The notes: a model not told the origin generated them from the letters alone. A DNA stretch of 64,000 nt from Acidobacteriota bacterium (GCA_026393675.1 JAPKZQ010000005.1:1-64000), one strand, 5' to 3'; positions 43,210 through 51,859 are shown, counted from the stretch's first letter. Numbers and translations: made by a program.

Positions 43210-44390
43210 CTCCGGAACACCTCCCGCATCGATTCGAGTGCGCCCCCGAGTTCGGCGCGGCTGCGGGCGAAGCAGAAACGCACGTGGTTCTCGCCGGCGG
43301 GACCGAAATCAACGCCCGGCACACAGCCAATCCGGCCGCGTCCGATCAGATGCTCAACCATCGCCCACGAGCGCGACGAGGACGTGGCCGTGGCTGGCGG
43401 TTGCCACGCGTCCGCGATGCGGAGAAACGCATAGAACGCGCCGGGCGGAGGCGGGGCAACGAGCGCGCCCTGCGAAACCTCCGCCGCACCCGCGCAAAAC
43501 AGGTCGCGCCGCCACTGAAGCTCCGCGCGAAACTGGGCGACCACCTCTTGCGATCCTTCAAGCGCGCCGATTCCACCAAACTGCACGACCGACGACACGT
43601 TGTTTGTCGTGAGGCCGATGAGCTTACGAACCCGATCCTGCACCGTCGGGTCGTTGGCGACGAGGTAGCCGAGCCGGAGACCGGTGATCGCGTAGGTCTT
43701 GCTGAAGGTGAAGACCGACACCGTCCGCTCGTGCATGTCGGGCAGCGATGCAAGGCTCACGTGCGCGTGGCCGTCGAAGACGACGTCCTCGTACGCCTCG
43801 TCTGCAATGACCCAGAGGTTGTGTAACGCCGCGATCTCGGCCACTCGCGTAAGGTCGGATCGCGTCAGCATGCCGCCTGTCGGATTGTGTGGCGAGTTGA
43901 TGTAGAGGCCCCTGGTTTTGGAAGTCACCCGCGACGCCAGCTCGTCGAGGTCGAACCGCCAGCCGAGCGATTCCCGCAGTGGCACGCGGACCGGGACCGC
44001 ATGCGCGGCCACGAGCGCGCTGAACATCTGCGGCCAGATCGGATCTGGAACCAGCACCTCGTCTCCGGGCTCAACCAGCGCCTGGCACGCCAGATAGAGC
44101 GCGTGGACACCGCCGTTGGTCATCATCACTTCGTCTGGACTCGCCACCGGAATCCGGTTTTTCGTGCGCAGCTTCTCCGCCAGCAGTTGCTGCAGCCGAG
44201 GCAGACCAGCCGTCTGGAGATAGTGCGTCTGGTTGGCGTCAACGGCGGCTTTGAGTGCCGCCTTGAGCGAATCGGGCGCGTCGAAGCTCACATCGCCCTG
44301 GTCCAGCCGGAAGGGCTTGTCGACCGAGTACATCAGGTCTCGGACGCGAATGATGCCGGAGGTGGGAACCGAATCGAGAAACACACCCAT
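43206..44390 (-). CDS. Class I/II PLP-dependent aminotransferase
   Basis: 394 residues from ATG 44390 (GGAGAG 5 bases upstream; the longer frame starts inside a heptamer repeat). Fold-type I motifs: GGVHALYLA, SPHNPTGG (carboxylate/PLP contact), DEAYEDVVFDG, and the PLP lysine in FTFSKTYAITGLRLGY. C-terminal RFCFARSRAE contains the substrate-carboxylate Arg. Resembles aspartate-type aminotransferases; the exact substrate is open. Confidence 0.9.
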   Translation of the reverse strand: MGVFLDSVPTSGIIRVRDLMYSVDKPFRLDQGDVSFDAPDSLKAALKAAVDANQTHYLQTAGLPRLQQLLAEKLRTKNRIPVASPDEVMMTNGGVHALYLACQALVEPGDEVLVPDPIWPQMFSALVAAHAVPVRVPLRESLGWRFDLDELASRVTSKTRGLYINSPHNPTGGMLTRSDLTRVAEIAALHNLWVIADEAYEDVVFDGHAHVSLASLPDMHERTVSVFTFSKTYAITGLRLGYLVANDPTVQDRVRKLIGLTTNNVSSVVQFGGIGALEGSQEVVAQFRAELQWRRDLFCAGAAEVSQGALVAPPPPGAFYAFLRIADAWQPPATATSSSRSWAMVEHLIGRGRIGCVPGVDFGPAGENHVRFCFARSRAELGGALESMREVFRS

Positions 44391-44409
44391 GAAGCTCTCC
44401 TGGGACAGA

Positions 44410-44443
44410 CAGAAGCAAGAAGCAAGAAGCAAGAAGCAAGAAT
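44410..44443. repeat. Heptanucleotide tandem repeat (agaagca)
   Basis: Four and a half copies of agaagca just upstream of the aminotransferase's Shine-Dalgarno. The copy number could vary by slippage. Not a CRISPR: there are no spacers. Confidence 0.8.
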
Positions 44444-44445
44444 CT

Positions 44446-44474
44446 CGTCATTCCGGCGAAAGCCGGAATCCAGC
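44446..44474. repeat. REP-like palindrome (ttccggcg/cgccggaa), copy 4
   Basis: Same element as 414-442 with an a for c in the loop. A shorter related hairpin (ccggcgtacgccgg) follows at 44531-44545. Confidence 0.7.
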
Positions 44475-44500
44475 CAGTGTTCCTCTCTGGATGCCGGATA

Positions 44501-44536
44501 CCACCCCAGCGCGGGTGCCGCGCTGGGGGCCCCGGC
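44501..44536. repeat. GC-rich 36-base repeat, copy 2
   Basis: ccaccccagcgcgggtgcc followed by gcgctgggggccccggc; internal palindrome ccccagcgcgg/ccgcgctgggg. Matches 23743-23779 in inverted orientation. Confidence 0.6.
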
Positions 44537-44555
44537 GTACGCCGGCATGACGCCT

Positions 44556-45296
44556 CTATTTCAAGTGCCGCCCACCGTCGACGCGGATCACTTCTCCTGT
44601 GATGAAATCCGTTTCAATCAGGAACAGCACCGCTTTCGCCACTTCCCCCGCCCCGCCCCATCGGCCGAGCGGCGTGGCTTGCACGACGGCGTTGAGTTCA
44701 TCGTCATCCATCCCGGGTGGCGCCAGGATCGGTCCGGGTGCGATGGCGTTCACGAGAATCTGATGCTCGGCCAATTCGAGCGCCAGCGCCTCGGTGAGCG
44801 CGATCACCCCTCCCTTGGCCACGTAGTACGCCAGGTACCCTTTGTAGCGGGTTCGGCCGCTGGCTGGCAACCAATCGGCGAAGTTCACAATACGGCCACC
44901 GCCCACCTTCCGCATGTGCGGCACCGCCGCCGAGGCACAGAGAAACGCCGCCCTCAGGTCGACCGCCAGTCCGCGGTCCCACTGGGCGTCGGTCAACTCG
45001 TCGAACGGGGTGGATGTGTAGATCGACGCCATGTTGACCAGCACATTGAGCCGCCCAAGTTGCTTCATCGTCTCGGCCACCAACGCGCGGCAGTCGTCCG
45101 CCTTGGCAAGGTCGGCCTTGATGCAGGCGGCCCGCCGGCCAGCATCACGAACGGCCGCAGCCGCCTGCTCGGCTTCTTCGCGCGACTGGTTGTAGCTCAG
45201 CGCGACATCCGCGCCGCGCTCGGCGAGTGCCTTCGCCAGCACGGCACCAATCCGCTTTGGGCCCGTGATGAGCACACCCAGACCATTCAGCTGCAT
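44556..45296 (-). CDS. Short-chain dehydrogenase/reductase, pteridine-reductase-like
   Basis: 246 residues from ATG 45296. NAD(P) motif TGPKRIG (11-17), NMAS in place of NNAS/NNAG (88-91), catalytic YxxxK at Tyr157/Lys161, and APGPI followed by a conserved C-terminal VDGG. The usual catalytic Ser is absent: the equivalent segment reads NFADWLPASG, with Asp as in PTR1-type pteridine reductases. A TACAAT box 6 bases before the ATG and no Shine-Dalgarno suggest a leaderless mRNA. Confidence 0.87.
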   Translation of the reverse strand: MQLNGLGVLITGPKRIGAVLAKALAERGADVALSYNQSREEAEQAAAAVRDAGRRAACIKADLAKADDCRALVAETMKQLGRLNVLVNMASIYTSTPFDELTDAQWDRGLAVDLRAAFLCASAAVPHMRKVGGGRIVNFADWLPASGRTRYKGYLAYYVAKGGVIALTEALALELAEHQILVNAIAPGPILAPPGMDDDELNAVVQATPLGRWGGAGEVAKAVLFLIETDFITGEVIRVDGGRHLK

Positions 45297-45302
45297 CCTC
45301 GT

Positions 45303-45308
45303 ATTGTA
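45303..45308 (-). promoter_or_regulatory. Candidate -10 box of the SDR gene
   Basis: TACAAT on the minus strand, 6 bases before the ATG (TACAAT-acgagg-ATG). Nearly the same as TACAAT-acgcga-ATG at 36250-36262. Confidence 0.45.
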
Positions 45309-45363
45309 CCGCCGGCACCGCCCTTCGTCGCGGCCGACTCCTGAAGGCGGGCTGGCTTCTCTC

Positions 45364-45512
45364 GAAGCGGCCCCTCGAACCAAGCCGACAGCGCTAGTCT
45401 GCAAAACGTGCCGCTAGGGCCAAGACATGCTGCGCGAATAGCGCGACCGTCAGGTCCGCGAGTCGTCCCGGTAAGGCATGTTTTGCCGGCTTGCGTGAGC
45501 GGGGACGCGTAG
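45364..45512 (+). repeat. Interspersed repeat R1, copy C
   Basis: About 150 bases highly similar to copy B (3752-3903): cggcccctcgaaccaagc, gccgacagcg, tgcaaaacgtgccg, agggccaaga, gcgcgaatagcgcga, cggtaaggcatgttttgccg, gcttgcgtgagcggggacgcg. It occupies the gap between the SDR and toxin genes. Confidence 0.75.
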
Positions 45513-45544
45513 AGAGAAGCTAACCCGCCGGAGTGAATTACGTT

Positions 45545-45946
45545 CTACCCTACGAGCTCCACGCCGGTGAATGGGTCGACGGCAGCCGCAAGAGCGCGGT
45601 CCCGCGTGACCAGGTCGGCGCCAAGGAACCCGGCAAGCCACAGGTAGCTCGCATCGTACGGTGAAAGACCGGTCGCATTCGACAGGACGACGACATCCAT
45701 CGGATTTGGGTCCATCAATGTGATGCCGTATCTGGGATCGAGCGCCCGATCAAGCGCCTCCAGAATCTCGCGCGTCTGACTTGGATGCGCTCGACATCTC
45801 TTGTGGGCCACGTTGGCCATTTCGTACCGGAGCAATGTGGGTGCGTACAGCTCGACACCCTCGATCCGTGGGCTCCACTCGTCCGCCCCAGGCTCCGCGA
45901 ACGTGATTGCCGCGAGCACCGATGTGTCGACGACCACGCGTCTCAT
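45545..45946 (-). CDS. vapC: VapC-family PIN-domain toxin
   Basis: 133 residues, a single PIN domain with the acidic quartet Asp7 (VVDTSV), Glu42 (RYEMAN), Asp98 (SPYDASYL) and Asp116 (VTRDRA), so predicted to be an active magnesium-dependent RNase, typically cutting tRNA or rRNA loops. The ATG overlaps the antitoxin stop by 4 bases. An R1 repeat copy lies immediately downstream. Confidence 0.92.
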   Translation of the reverse strand: MRRVVVDTSVLAAITFAEPGADEWSPRIEGVELYAPTLLRYEMANVAHKRCRAHPSQTREILEALDRALDPRYGITLMDPNPMDVVVLSNATGLSPYDASYLWLAGFLGADLVTRDRALAAAVDPFTGVELVG

Positions 45947-46182
45947 CGGCTTCGGCTGTCTCGGTCTTCGCGGACGATCTGAGTCGAATCGTCCGCAGTA
46001 CTTAAGCCGCTCGCGCGGGCGGCCTGCCAGAGTGCCATCGCCCTGAATGGCCGGATCCGCGTGTGCGTCTCGATCATCGCCATCAACTCACCCTGTAGCG
46101 ACCGATGGTTCCACCTGGCGCGATCTCGCAACGCCTCGGCCAGTTCGTCCGGCACTTCCTTGATCGAGAGATTCACGGGCAT
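45943..46182 (-). CDS. FitA/VapB-like ribbon-helix-helix antitoxin
   Basis: 79 residues. N-terminal ribbon-helix-helix (about 1-42: MPVNLSIKEVPDELAEALRD, then RARWNHRSLQGELMAMIE), the type that binds short palindromes, and a C-terminal tail (45-79) that would wrap the PIN toxin. GGAGG lies 8 bases before the ATG, inside the operator palindrome. Expected to bind the operator at 46192-46226, with the toxin as co-repressor. Confidence 0.9.
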   Translation of the reverse strand: MPVNLSIKEVPDELAEALRDRARWNHRSLQGELMAMIETHTRIRPFRAMALWQAARASGLSTADDSTQIVREDRDSRSR

Positions 46183-46191
46183 CTGTTATGC

Positions 46192-46236
46192 CTCCATAAT
46201 GGAGCCATTATAGATTCATTATGGAGATGATGTCAA
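46192..46236 (-). promoter_or_regulatory. Consensus promoter with interleaved operator of the toxin-antitoxin operon
   Basis: On the minus strand: -35 TTGACA (46231-46236), 18-base spacer, -10 TATAAT (46207-46212), both perfect sigma70 consensus. A palindrome CTCCATTATGGAG (46192-46204) lies just downstream of the -10 and includes the GGAGG ribosome site; a half-site CTCCATAATG (46217-46226) lies between -35 and -10. The two form a 10-bp inverted repeat centred on the -10 box. Antitoxin binding would occlude polymerase and the start region. Confidence 0.85.
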
Positions 46237-46374
46237 TGTCTCAGGTTTGGGCCACCAGCATGCGTGATGGTCCCCAGGACCCAGTGCCTTGAGTCAACGT
46301 TTTGGCTCAACCGGACGAAGTCCCACGCGGTGGCGAGCGCGGATGCCCGGCCGACCGCGTGTGGCATACTTGAA

Positions 46375-46412
46375 GGCCGTCGGCCGTCGGCCGTCGGCTG
46401 TCGGTCGTCGGC
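46375..46412. repeat. Heptanucleotide tandem repeat (cgtcggc)
   Basis: Five to six imperfect copies of cgtcggc/tgtcggt immediately before the Shine-Dalgarno (gggag) of the aminotransferase gene. Like 44410-44443 it sits in the 5' leader of an aminotransferase gene. Confidence 0.7.
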
Positions 46413-46427
46413 GGGAGACTGGAACGC

Positions 46428-47654
46428 ATGCAGACGATGAACGCAGAAAGACGGGCGGCCATCCCGGTCGCCAACCGGGTCGAAGGGTTCACCTACGCGA
46501 TCCGCAACATCGTGGCCGAGGCCAGGAAGGTCGAGGCCACGGGGCGAACGGTCAAGTACCTGAACATCGGCGATCCCATCCCGTTTGGCTTCAAGACGCC
46601 AGCCCACCTGATCGAGGCGGTGATCAAGGCCCTGCGCGATGGCCACAACGGCTATGGCCCATCCCCTGGCATCCAACCGGCACGCGACGCGGTAGCCGCC
46701 GACTTTTCGGCTCGCGGCGTCCCGATGACACCCGATCGCGTGGTGCTGACGTCGGGCACATCGGAAGGCATCGAAATCGCGTTGAACGCGCTCGTCAACC
46801 CGGGCGACGAAGTGCTCATCCCGATGCCGACCTATCCGCTCTACACGGCCGTGACGGCCAAGATCGCGGCGCGGACGATCTACTACCGGGCCGATCCGAA
46901 TCGCGGCTGGCTGCCGGACGTCGAGGAAATCAAGTCGCTCATTACCGCACGGACCCGCGCGCTGGTCGTCATCGATCCCAACAATCCCACCGGCGCCATC
47001 TATCCCGACGCGATCCGACGCGAACTGCTGGCACTGGCCGATGAGCATGGCTTCGTGCTGCTGGCCGATGAGGTCTACGCGGATCTCTCGTATGGCACAC
47101 CCGCGCCACCGATGGCCAGCCTCGCGACCGATGCGCCCGTGATTTCGTTTGGCAGCCTGTCGAAGGCCTACCTGGCGCCGGGATGGAGAGCTGGGTGGAT
47201 GGCAGTGGGCACGAACCCGCGCCTCGAGGGGGTGCTCGCGGGCGTTCGCAAGTTGGCCGACGGACGGCTGTGCGCGACCGTCCCGATGCAGTACGCCATC
47301 ACGGCCGCGCTCACCGGCGATCGGTCGCATCAGGTGTCGTTCAGGGCCGCGCTTCGCGAACGGGCCGACCTGACGGTCGCTCGCCTCAACGCGATTCCCG
47401 GGATGCGGTGCGTCGCGCCAAAAGGCGCGTTCTACGTCATGCCGCAAGTGAGGTTGCCGGCCGGCCGCACCGACGAGGATTACGTGCTGGCGTTGTTGCG
47501 GGAAGCCGGCGTGCTTTGCGTGCACGGTTCCGGCTTCGGCACGCCGCCCGACCAGGGATTCTTCCGCGTCGTCTTCCTCGCCTCACCTGCTGAACTGGGC
47601 CAGATCTACGACACGATGGCGCAGTTCACCAGGGAGTACCTCGCGCGAGGCTAG
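46428..47654 (+). CDS. AlaA-like class I aminotransferase
   Basis: 408 residues. Motifs: LNIGDPIPFGF, GYGPSPGIQPARDAV, DPNNPTGAIY, ADEVYADLSYG, PLP lysine in GSLSKAYLAPGWRAGW, and substrate Arg in FFRVVFL. The residue pattern near the N-terminus (IGDP.PFGF.TP) is that of AlaA/aspartate aminotransferases in many bacteria and archaea. Transfers amino groups to pyruvate or oxoglutarate. A second start, ATG 46437, is possible. Confidence 0.91.
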   Translation: MQTMNAERRAAIPVANRVEGFTYAIRNIVAEARKVEATGRTVKYLNIGDPIPFGFKTPAHLIEAVIKALRDGHNGYGPSPGIQPARDAVAADFSARGVPMTPDRVVLTSGTSEGIEIALNALVNPGDEVLIPMPTYPLYTAVTAKIAARTIYYRADPNRGWLPDVEEIKSLITARTRALVVIDPNNPTGAIYPDAIRRELLALADEHGFVLLADEVYADLSYGTPAPPMASLATDAPVISFGSLSKAYLAPGWRAGWMAVGTNPRLEGVLAGVRKLADGRLCATVPMQYAITAALTGDRSHQVSFRAALRERADLTVARLNAIPGMRCVAPKGAFYVMPQVRLPAGRTDEDYVLALLREAGVLCVHGSGFGTPPDQGFFRVVFLASPAELGQIYDTMAQFTREYLARG

Positions 47655-47656
47655 AT

Positions 47657-49708
47657 TTGGTCCCTCCGCTCATGCGCCGCGCGCTGTCGATCGAAACGGG
47701 CCGGGGCGCGACGTTCTGGTACGCGCTCGCCGCCATCGCGATGACGTGGCCGCTTATCACCGGCCTCGGGCGCGACATCCCGTGGGATCTCGGTGATTCG
47801 GTGCTTAACTGCTGGATCCTGCAGTGGGGCACCGACCACGCGATGCGTTTTCTCGGCGGCGATGTCGGCGCCTTCAGGGGCTACTTCAACGCCAACATCT
47901 TCTATCCGGAACCGTTGACGCTCGCGTACTCCGAGCACTTGACGGCACAGCTCATCCAGGTGCTTCCCGTCTACGCCGTCACCGGAAACATCATCCTCTG
48001 CTACAACCTGCTCTTCCTGTCGACCTTTGTGCTGTCCGGCCTCGGCGCGTACCTGCTGGTGCGCGATCTCACCGGCAGCGCCAGGGCAGGTTTCGTGGCC
48101 GGGTTGTTCTATGCCTTCGCGCCATACCGCATCGGCCAGTTCTCGCACGTGCAGGTGCTCTCGTCACAGTGGATGCCGTTTGCGCTCTACCTCTTTCGCC
48201 GGTACTTCGAGACGCGGCGCCTTCGCGCGCTTGCCGGGGCCGTGGTGGTGCTGGTCGCGCAGAACTGGTCGTGCGGTTACTTCCTGCTCTACTTTTCGCC
48301 GTTTGCTGCCGCATACGTGCTTTACGAACTGGTCGAACGGGGTGCGTGGCGCCAGTTCAGGATCTGGGTTGAACTGGCGGGCGCAGCCGCGCTTGTGGTC
48401 GCCCTGAGCGTGCCACTCCTGCTTCCGTACCTCGCACTGCGCGCCCACGGTTTTGGCCCGAGGCCGTTTGATGAGGTGATGCGGTACTCGGCCGACGTGT
48501 ACAGCTACCTCACGGCGCACGGGGCGCAGCGTGTGTGGGGCGCGATCGCCCGCGCGTTCCCAAAGGCCGAGGGTGATCTGTTTCCGTCACTCACGCCGGT
48601 GCTGCTCGCGCTGGTCGGCCTGGTCGCCCACGCCGGGCGCGTCTGGAGAGCCTCGTGCATTGAGCTGCGCCAGCAGCACGACGCGTCCTGGGCTCGCTGG
48701 CGGAGGCCGATCGTCCTGGCCGCCTTCGTGGTGCTGGTCTCCCAACTGGCTGCGGCGCTCATCATCGTCGCCAACGGCGGCTTCGACTGGCAGGTGGCTG
48801 GCACAGTCTTTCGCGTACACAATCTGGCGCGCTCGCTGCGGCTAGCCGCGATGGCCGGCGCCGTGCTGCTCATTTTGTCGCCCCGCGCAAGGAACTTCGC
48901 GCGCGGCATTCCCCGATCGGCTGTCGTGTTCAGCCTGGTGGCGCTGATAGTCGCATTCCTGCTGTCGCTCGGCCCGATCATCTTCTCGAAGGGTGTGCGA
49001 ATTGCCGGCGACGGCCCCTACTGGTGGCTCTACCTGAACGTGCCTGGGTACGACGGACTGCGGGTGCCAGCGCGCCTGGCGATGATTGTCGCGTTGTTTC
49101 TCGCTGTGCTTGGCGGATACGGCTGCGCGGCGGTCGAAGCCATGCTCGAACGGGCTTCGCAGCGGCGAACACCCCTGTCTGCACCGCGTCGCGCCTGGTG
49201 GCCTGGCGTCGCCGTCCTCGCCATTGGCGTGGTCTTCCTGGCCGAGGCGACCTCGGCGCCTATCGAACTGAACGGAACCTGGAAGACCAGTGGCCTTGAA
49301 CTCCCGCCGGCGCACCTGCTCACCGGCGACGCGCTGCCGAACGTCTATCGCGCCATCCGGTCGCTGCCCGCCAACGCAGCGCTCGTCGAATTTCCGTTTG
49401 GTGACGAACAGCACGACATGCGCTACATGGTCGCGTCGGCGGAGCATTGGCGGCCACTCGTGAACGGGTACAGCGGCGGGGCCCCAGTATCCTACTCTCT
49501 CAACAAGTCGGCTCTCTCGACGGTGCTTGCGCAGCCGGATCGCGCCTGGAAGGTCCTGTCGACTACGGGCGCCACCCACGCCATCGTTCACGAGAAGATC
49601 TACATGAATGGCATTGGACCGAGGGTGTCTGAGTGGCTTCTGTCTCACGGAGCAAGGCAGATCGGATGGTTTGGACCGGACCGCCTCTTCGAACTTCCTC
49701 ACTCATAG
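47657..49708 (+). CDS. Polytopic GT-C-like membrane protein
   Basis: 683 residues. About 11-12 hydrophobic segments from residue 20 to 560, then a C-terminal soluble part (about 575-683). First loop contains DLGDSVLNCW followed by YPEPLTLAYSEH; acidic residues in that loop are typical of the GT-C glycosyltransferase fold (lipid-linked sugar donors), but I cannot assign a family with certainty. Start is either TTG 47657 (GAGG 6 bases upstream) or ATG 47672. It begins 2 bases after the aminotransferase stop and is probably cotranscribed. Confidence 0.75.
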   Translation: MVPPLMRRALSIETGRGATFWYALAAIAMTWPLITGLGRDIPWDLGDSVLNCWILQWGTDHAMRFLGGDVGAFRGYFNANIFYPEPLTLAYSEHLTAQLIQVLPVYAVTGNIILCYNLLFLSTFVLSGLGAYLLVRDLTGSARAGFVAGLFYAFAPYRIGQFSHVQVLSSQWMPFALYLFRRYFETRRLRALAGAVVVLVAQNWSCGYFLLYFSPFAAAYVLYELVERGAWRQFRIWVELAGAAALVVALSVPLLLPYLALRAHGFGPRPFDEVMRYSADVYSYLTAHGAQRVWGAIARAFPKAEGDLFPSLTPVLLALVGLVAHAGRVWRASCIELRQQHDASWARWRRPIVLAAFVVLVSQLAAALIIVANGGFDWQVAGTVFRVHNLARSLRLAAMAGAVLLILSPRARNFARGIPRSAVVFSLVALIVAFLLSLGPIIFSKGVRIAGDGPYWWLYLNVPGYDGLRVPARLAMIVALFLAVLGGYGCAAVEAMLERASQRRTPLSAPRRAWWPGVAVLAIGVVFLAEATSAPIELNGTWKTSGLELPPAHLLTGDALPNVYRAIRSLPANAALVEFPFGDEQHDMRYMVASAEHWRPLVNGYSGGAPVSYSLNKSALSTVLAQPDRAWKVLSTTGATHAIVHEKIYMNGIGPRVSEWLLSHGARQIGWFGPDRLFELPHS

Positions 49709-49887
49709 TTGCCTGGTTTTGCGCATCCCTTCACAAGTTGTAGAGCCCCGGTTGGTCCGATCGGTCGAAACGCCCACAAAACGGCCCGGATTGGAACACT
49801 TCCCACTCTGACGCGAGTGTGATCGCATTTTGCAGTATCGACGGCTGCGCCCATCTGTCGGAGCGCGGTCTTCCCGAGGAGGATGTC

Positions 49888-50217
49888 GTGCGTTGGTTGC
49901 GGCTAACACTAGGTCTCACGCGATCGTCGTTTGGTGACGCCGTCATCCTGCTCTTCCTGTTTGCACAGGCAGCCGACGGGATGTGTACCTATGTCGGCGT
50001 CTCGACGTTGGGCGCGCATCTCGAAGCCAACCCGTTGCTGCTCGTGCTCATCACAACATTCGGTCCCGGCACCGCGGTCATCAGCGCCAAGGTGTTCGCT
50101 GCCATCCTCGGCATGTCTCTGCACCGCCTGGGCGTGCATGGCATTCTCGCGGGGTTGACCGGCATCTACCTGCTTGCCGCCCTGCTGCCCTGGGTCAGCA
50201 TCTTCCTGATGTATTGA
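49888..50217 (+). CDS. DUF5658-like small membrane protein
   Basis: 109 residues from GTG 49888, chosen because GAGGAGG lies 5-6 bases upstream. Three hydrophobic segments (about 18-34, 45-60 and 80-107). The first is AVILLFLFAQAADGMCTYVG followed by LEANPLL, resembling DUF5658 proteins. Function unknown. Upstream 49709-49887 shows no other feature. Confidence 0.7.
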   Translation: MRWLRLTLGLTRSSFGDAVILLFLFAQAADGMCTYVGVSTLGAHLEANPLLLVLITTFGPGTAVISAKVFAAILGMSLHRLGVHGILAGLTGIYLLAALLPWVSIFLMY

Positions 50218-50341
50218 TCTGATGACAAGCGGTTTCAGAACCCGTTCTCGCGGCCTTGGCACGCCGTAGCCGCAGGCGAAGGCGGCGAGATCTTGCGGCC
50301 AGGCCTCTCTCTCCACGTCCCCGACTCCCTCAGTCTGCCCC

Positions 50342-50392
50342 CGGGATCGCCACGCTCCAGCGTGGCCGGGCTGGAGCCCGGCGTTCCCAGGA
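50342..50392. repeat. Repeat of the gccgggctggagcccggc family, copy 4
   Basis: gggatcgccacgctccagcg, tggccgggctggagcccggc and gttcccagg: the two palindromes of 36421-36484 in the inverse order. The remaining bases of the 50218-50425 gap show nothing else. Confidence 0.7.
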
Positions 50393-50425
50393 AATTGCCC
50401 GCCCCAAGGCACTCCCTAATCCCGT

Positions 50426-51859
50426 CTAGTAATTTCGGTTGTAGAGCGCCAGGATCTCGTCCGGTCCCACCTTCTCCTCCAGCGTCGTCGCCCACGCCCC
50501 GAGCCATCTCGAGTTGGGCCGCAGTTTCGCCACGCGATGGATGTTCAGCAGGTGATCCACCGAGATATTGTCGGTGGTCATGTTGCCGGCACCGGCTCCA
50601 CATCCAAGCGACAGTGACGGTCGAAGGCTGTTGAAGATGCCACCGATTGCGCCTTGCGTAGACGGCGTGTTGACGAGAATCCGGGCCGCGTCCATCTTGG
50701 CGAAGTCGTCGATCACGGACTGGTCATTCGCGTAGACGCCAACCGTGTGGCCGATCCCGCCCCGGTGGTTCACGGCCCGGCACACCGCGAGCGCCTCCTC
50801 GTACGAATCGCACCGGTAGTACGAGAGCACCGGCATCAGGATCTCGTGGGACAACGGATGCTCGGGGCCGACGCCGTCTGGCTCGGCAATCAGCAGTCGC
50901 GTCCCCTTCGGCACCGCAAATCCGGCTCGTTCCGCGAGTGTCGCCGCAGGCTGCCCAACCGCTTCGGACCGCATCCGCATGTTGTCCATGTCGAAACACA
51001 CCGATCCGAGCGCGACTGCCTGATCGCGCGTGCAGAGATAGGCGCCGCGTTGCTCGAGCAGCGGCTGCAGCCGCTCCGCCACGTCGCGTTCGACCACCAG
51101 CGCCTGCTCGCTTGCGCAGACCGTGCCGTTGTCGAACGTCTTCGAGTGCACGATCGATCGCGCCGCCAGCGGGAGATCCGCGGTGGCGTGCACATAGACC
51201 GGAACATTGCCAGGGCCAACGCCAAGCGTCGGTGTCCCCGAACGCTGCGCCAGGTCCACGATTGAACTGGTGCCCGTCGCCAGAATCATCGCCAGCGCGG
51301 GATGCTTCATCACGTGATCGAGATGATCTGTCTGACCGCGCGTCATCACCTGGATCGCATGCGCCGGGGCTCCAGCCGTTTCGGCAGCCTTGGCCAGAAT
51401 GCGAACGGTCTCCTTCACGCACTTCCTCGCGCCCCGGTGAGCACTGAAGATGACGGGGTTTCGCGTCTTCATGCAGATGAGCGTCTTGAAGATCGCCGTT
51501 GATGTGGGATTGGTGATCGGGACGGTCGCGAGAATCGGCCCCTTCGGCTGCGCAATCTGGATGATGCCCCGCACCGGATCGGCGTGGATCTCGCCGACGG
51601 TCTTCGCGTCGCGGATGTCGTCGTACACAAGCAGGCTCGCCCATGCGTTCTTGACGACCTTGTGCTCGTAGAGACCCATGCCCGTCTCGGCGCACGCCAG
51701 CCGCGCCAGGTGCATGCGGGCGGTGTAGGCCGCTTCGTAGACTGCCCGGACGATGCGATCAACTCGAGCCTGATCGTACTCCTTGAACAGCCGCGCCGCT
51801 TCGCGCGCCCGGCCGACCAGTTCATCGGCGTAGTGGGAGGCCGAATCAGTTGTGCCCAT
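50426..51859 (-). CDS. CoA-acylating aldehyde dehydrogenase (EutE / AdhE N-half-like)
   Basis: 477 residues. Interconverts an aldehyde plus CoA and NAD+ with acyl-CoA plus NADH. Catalytic Cys248 in DNGTVCASEQ, coenzyme-site PITNPTSTAIFK and FSAHRGARK, and GCGAGAGNMTTDN near the C-terminus, as in AdhE and SauS-like acylating dehydrogenases. No N-terminal encapsulation peptide or shell genes, so not a microcompartment enzyme. Last gene of a five-gene unit, 29 bases after kbl. It may supply or remove the acyl unit used by that module. Confidence 0.88.
   Translation of the reverse strand: MGTTDSASHYADELVGRAREAARLFKEYDQARVDRIVRAVYEAAYTARMHLARLACAETGMGLYEHKVVKNAWASLLVYDDIRDAKTVGEIHADPVRGIIQIAQPKGPILATVPITNPTSTAIFKTLICMKTRNPVIFSAHRGARKCVKETVRILAKAAETAGAPAHAIQVMTRGQTDHLDHVMKHPALAMILATGTSSIVDLAQRSGTPTLGVGPGNVPVYVHATADLPLAARSIVHSKTFDNGTVCASEQALVVERDVAERLQPLLEQRGAYLCTRDQAVALGSVCFDMDNMRMRSEAVGQPAATLAERAGFAVPKGTRLLIAEPDGVGPEHPLSHEILMPVLSYYRCDSYEEALAVCRAVNHRGGIGHTVGVYANDQSVIDDFAKMDAARILVNTPSTQGAIGGIFNSLRPSLSLGCGAGAGNMTTDNISVDHLLNIHRVAKLRPNSRWLGAWATTLEEKVGPDEILALYNRNY

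Noticed and set aside
44410-44443. Possible CRISPR array
   Set aside because: Only seven-base units with no spacers and no cas genes in the window.
50426-51859. Bacterial microcompartment locus based on the acylating aldehyde dehydrogenase
   Set aside because: No shell-protein genes and no targeting extension on the enzyme.
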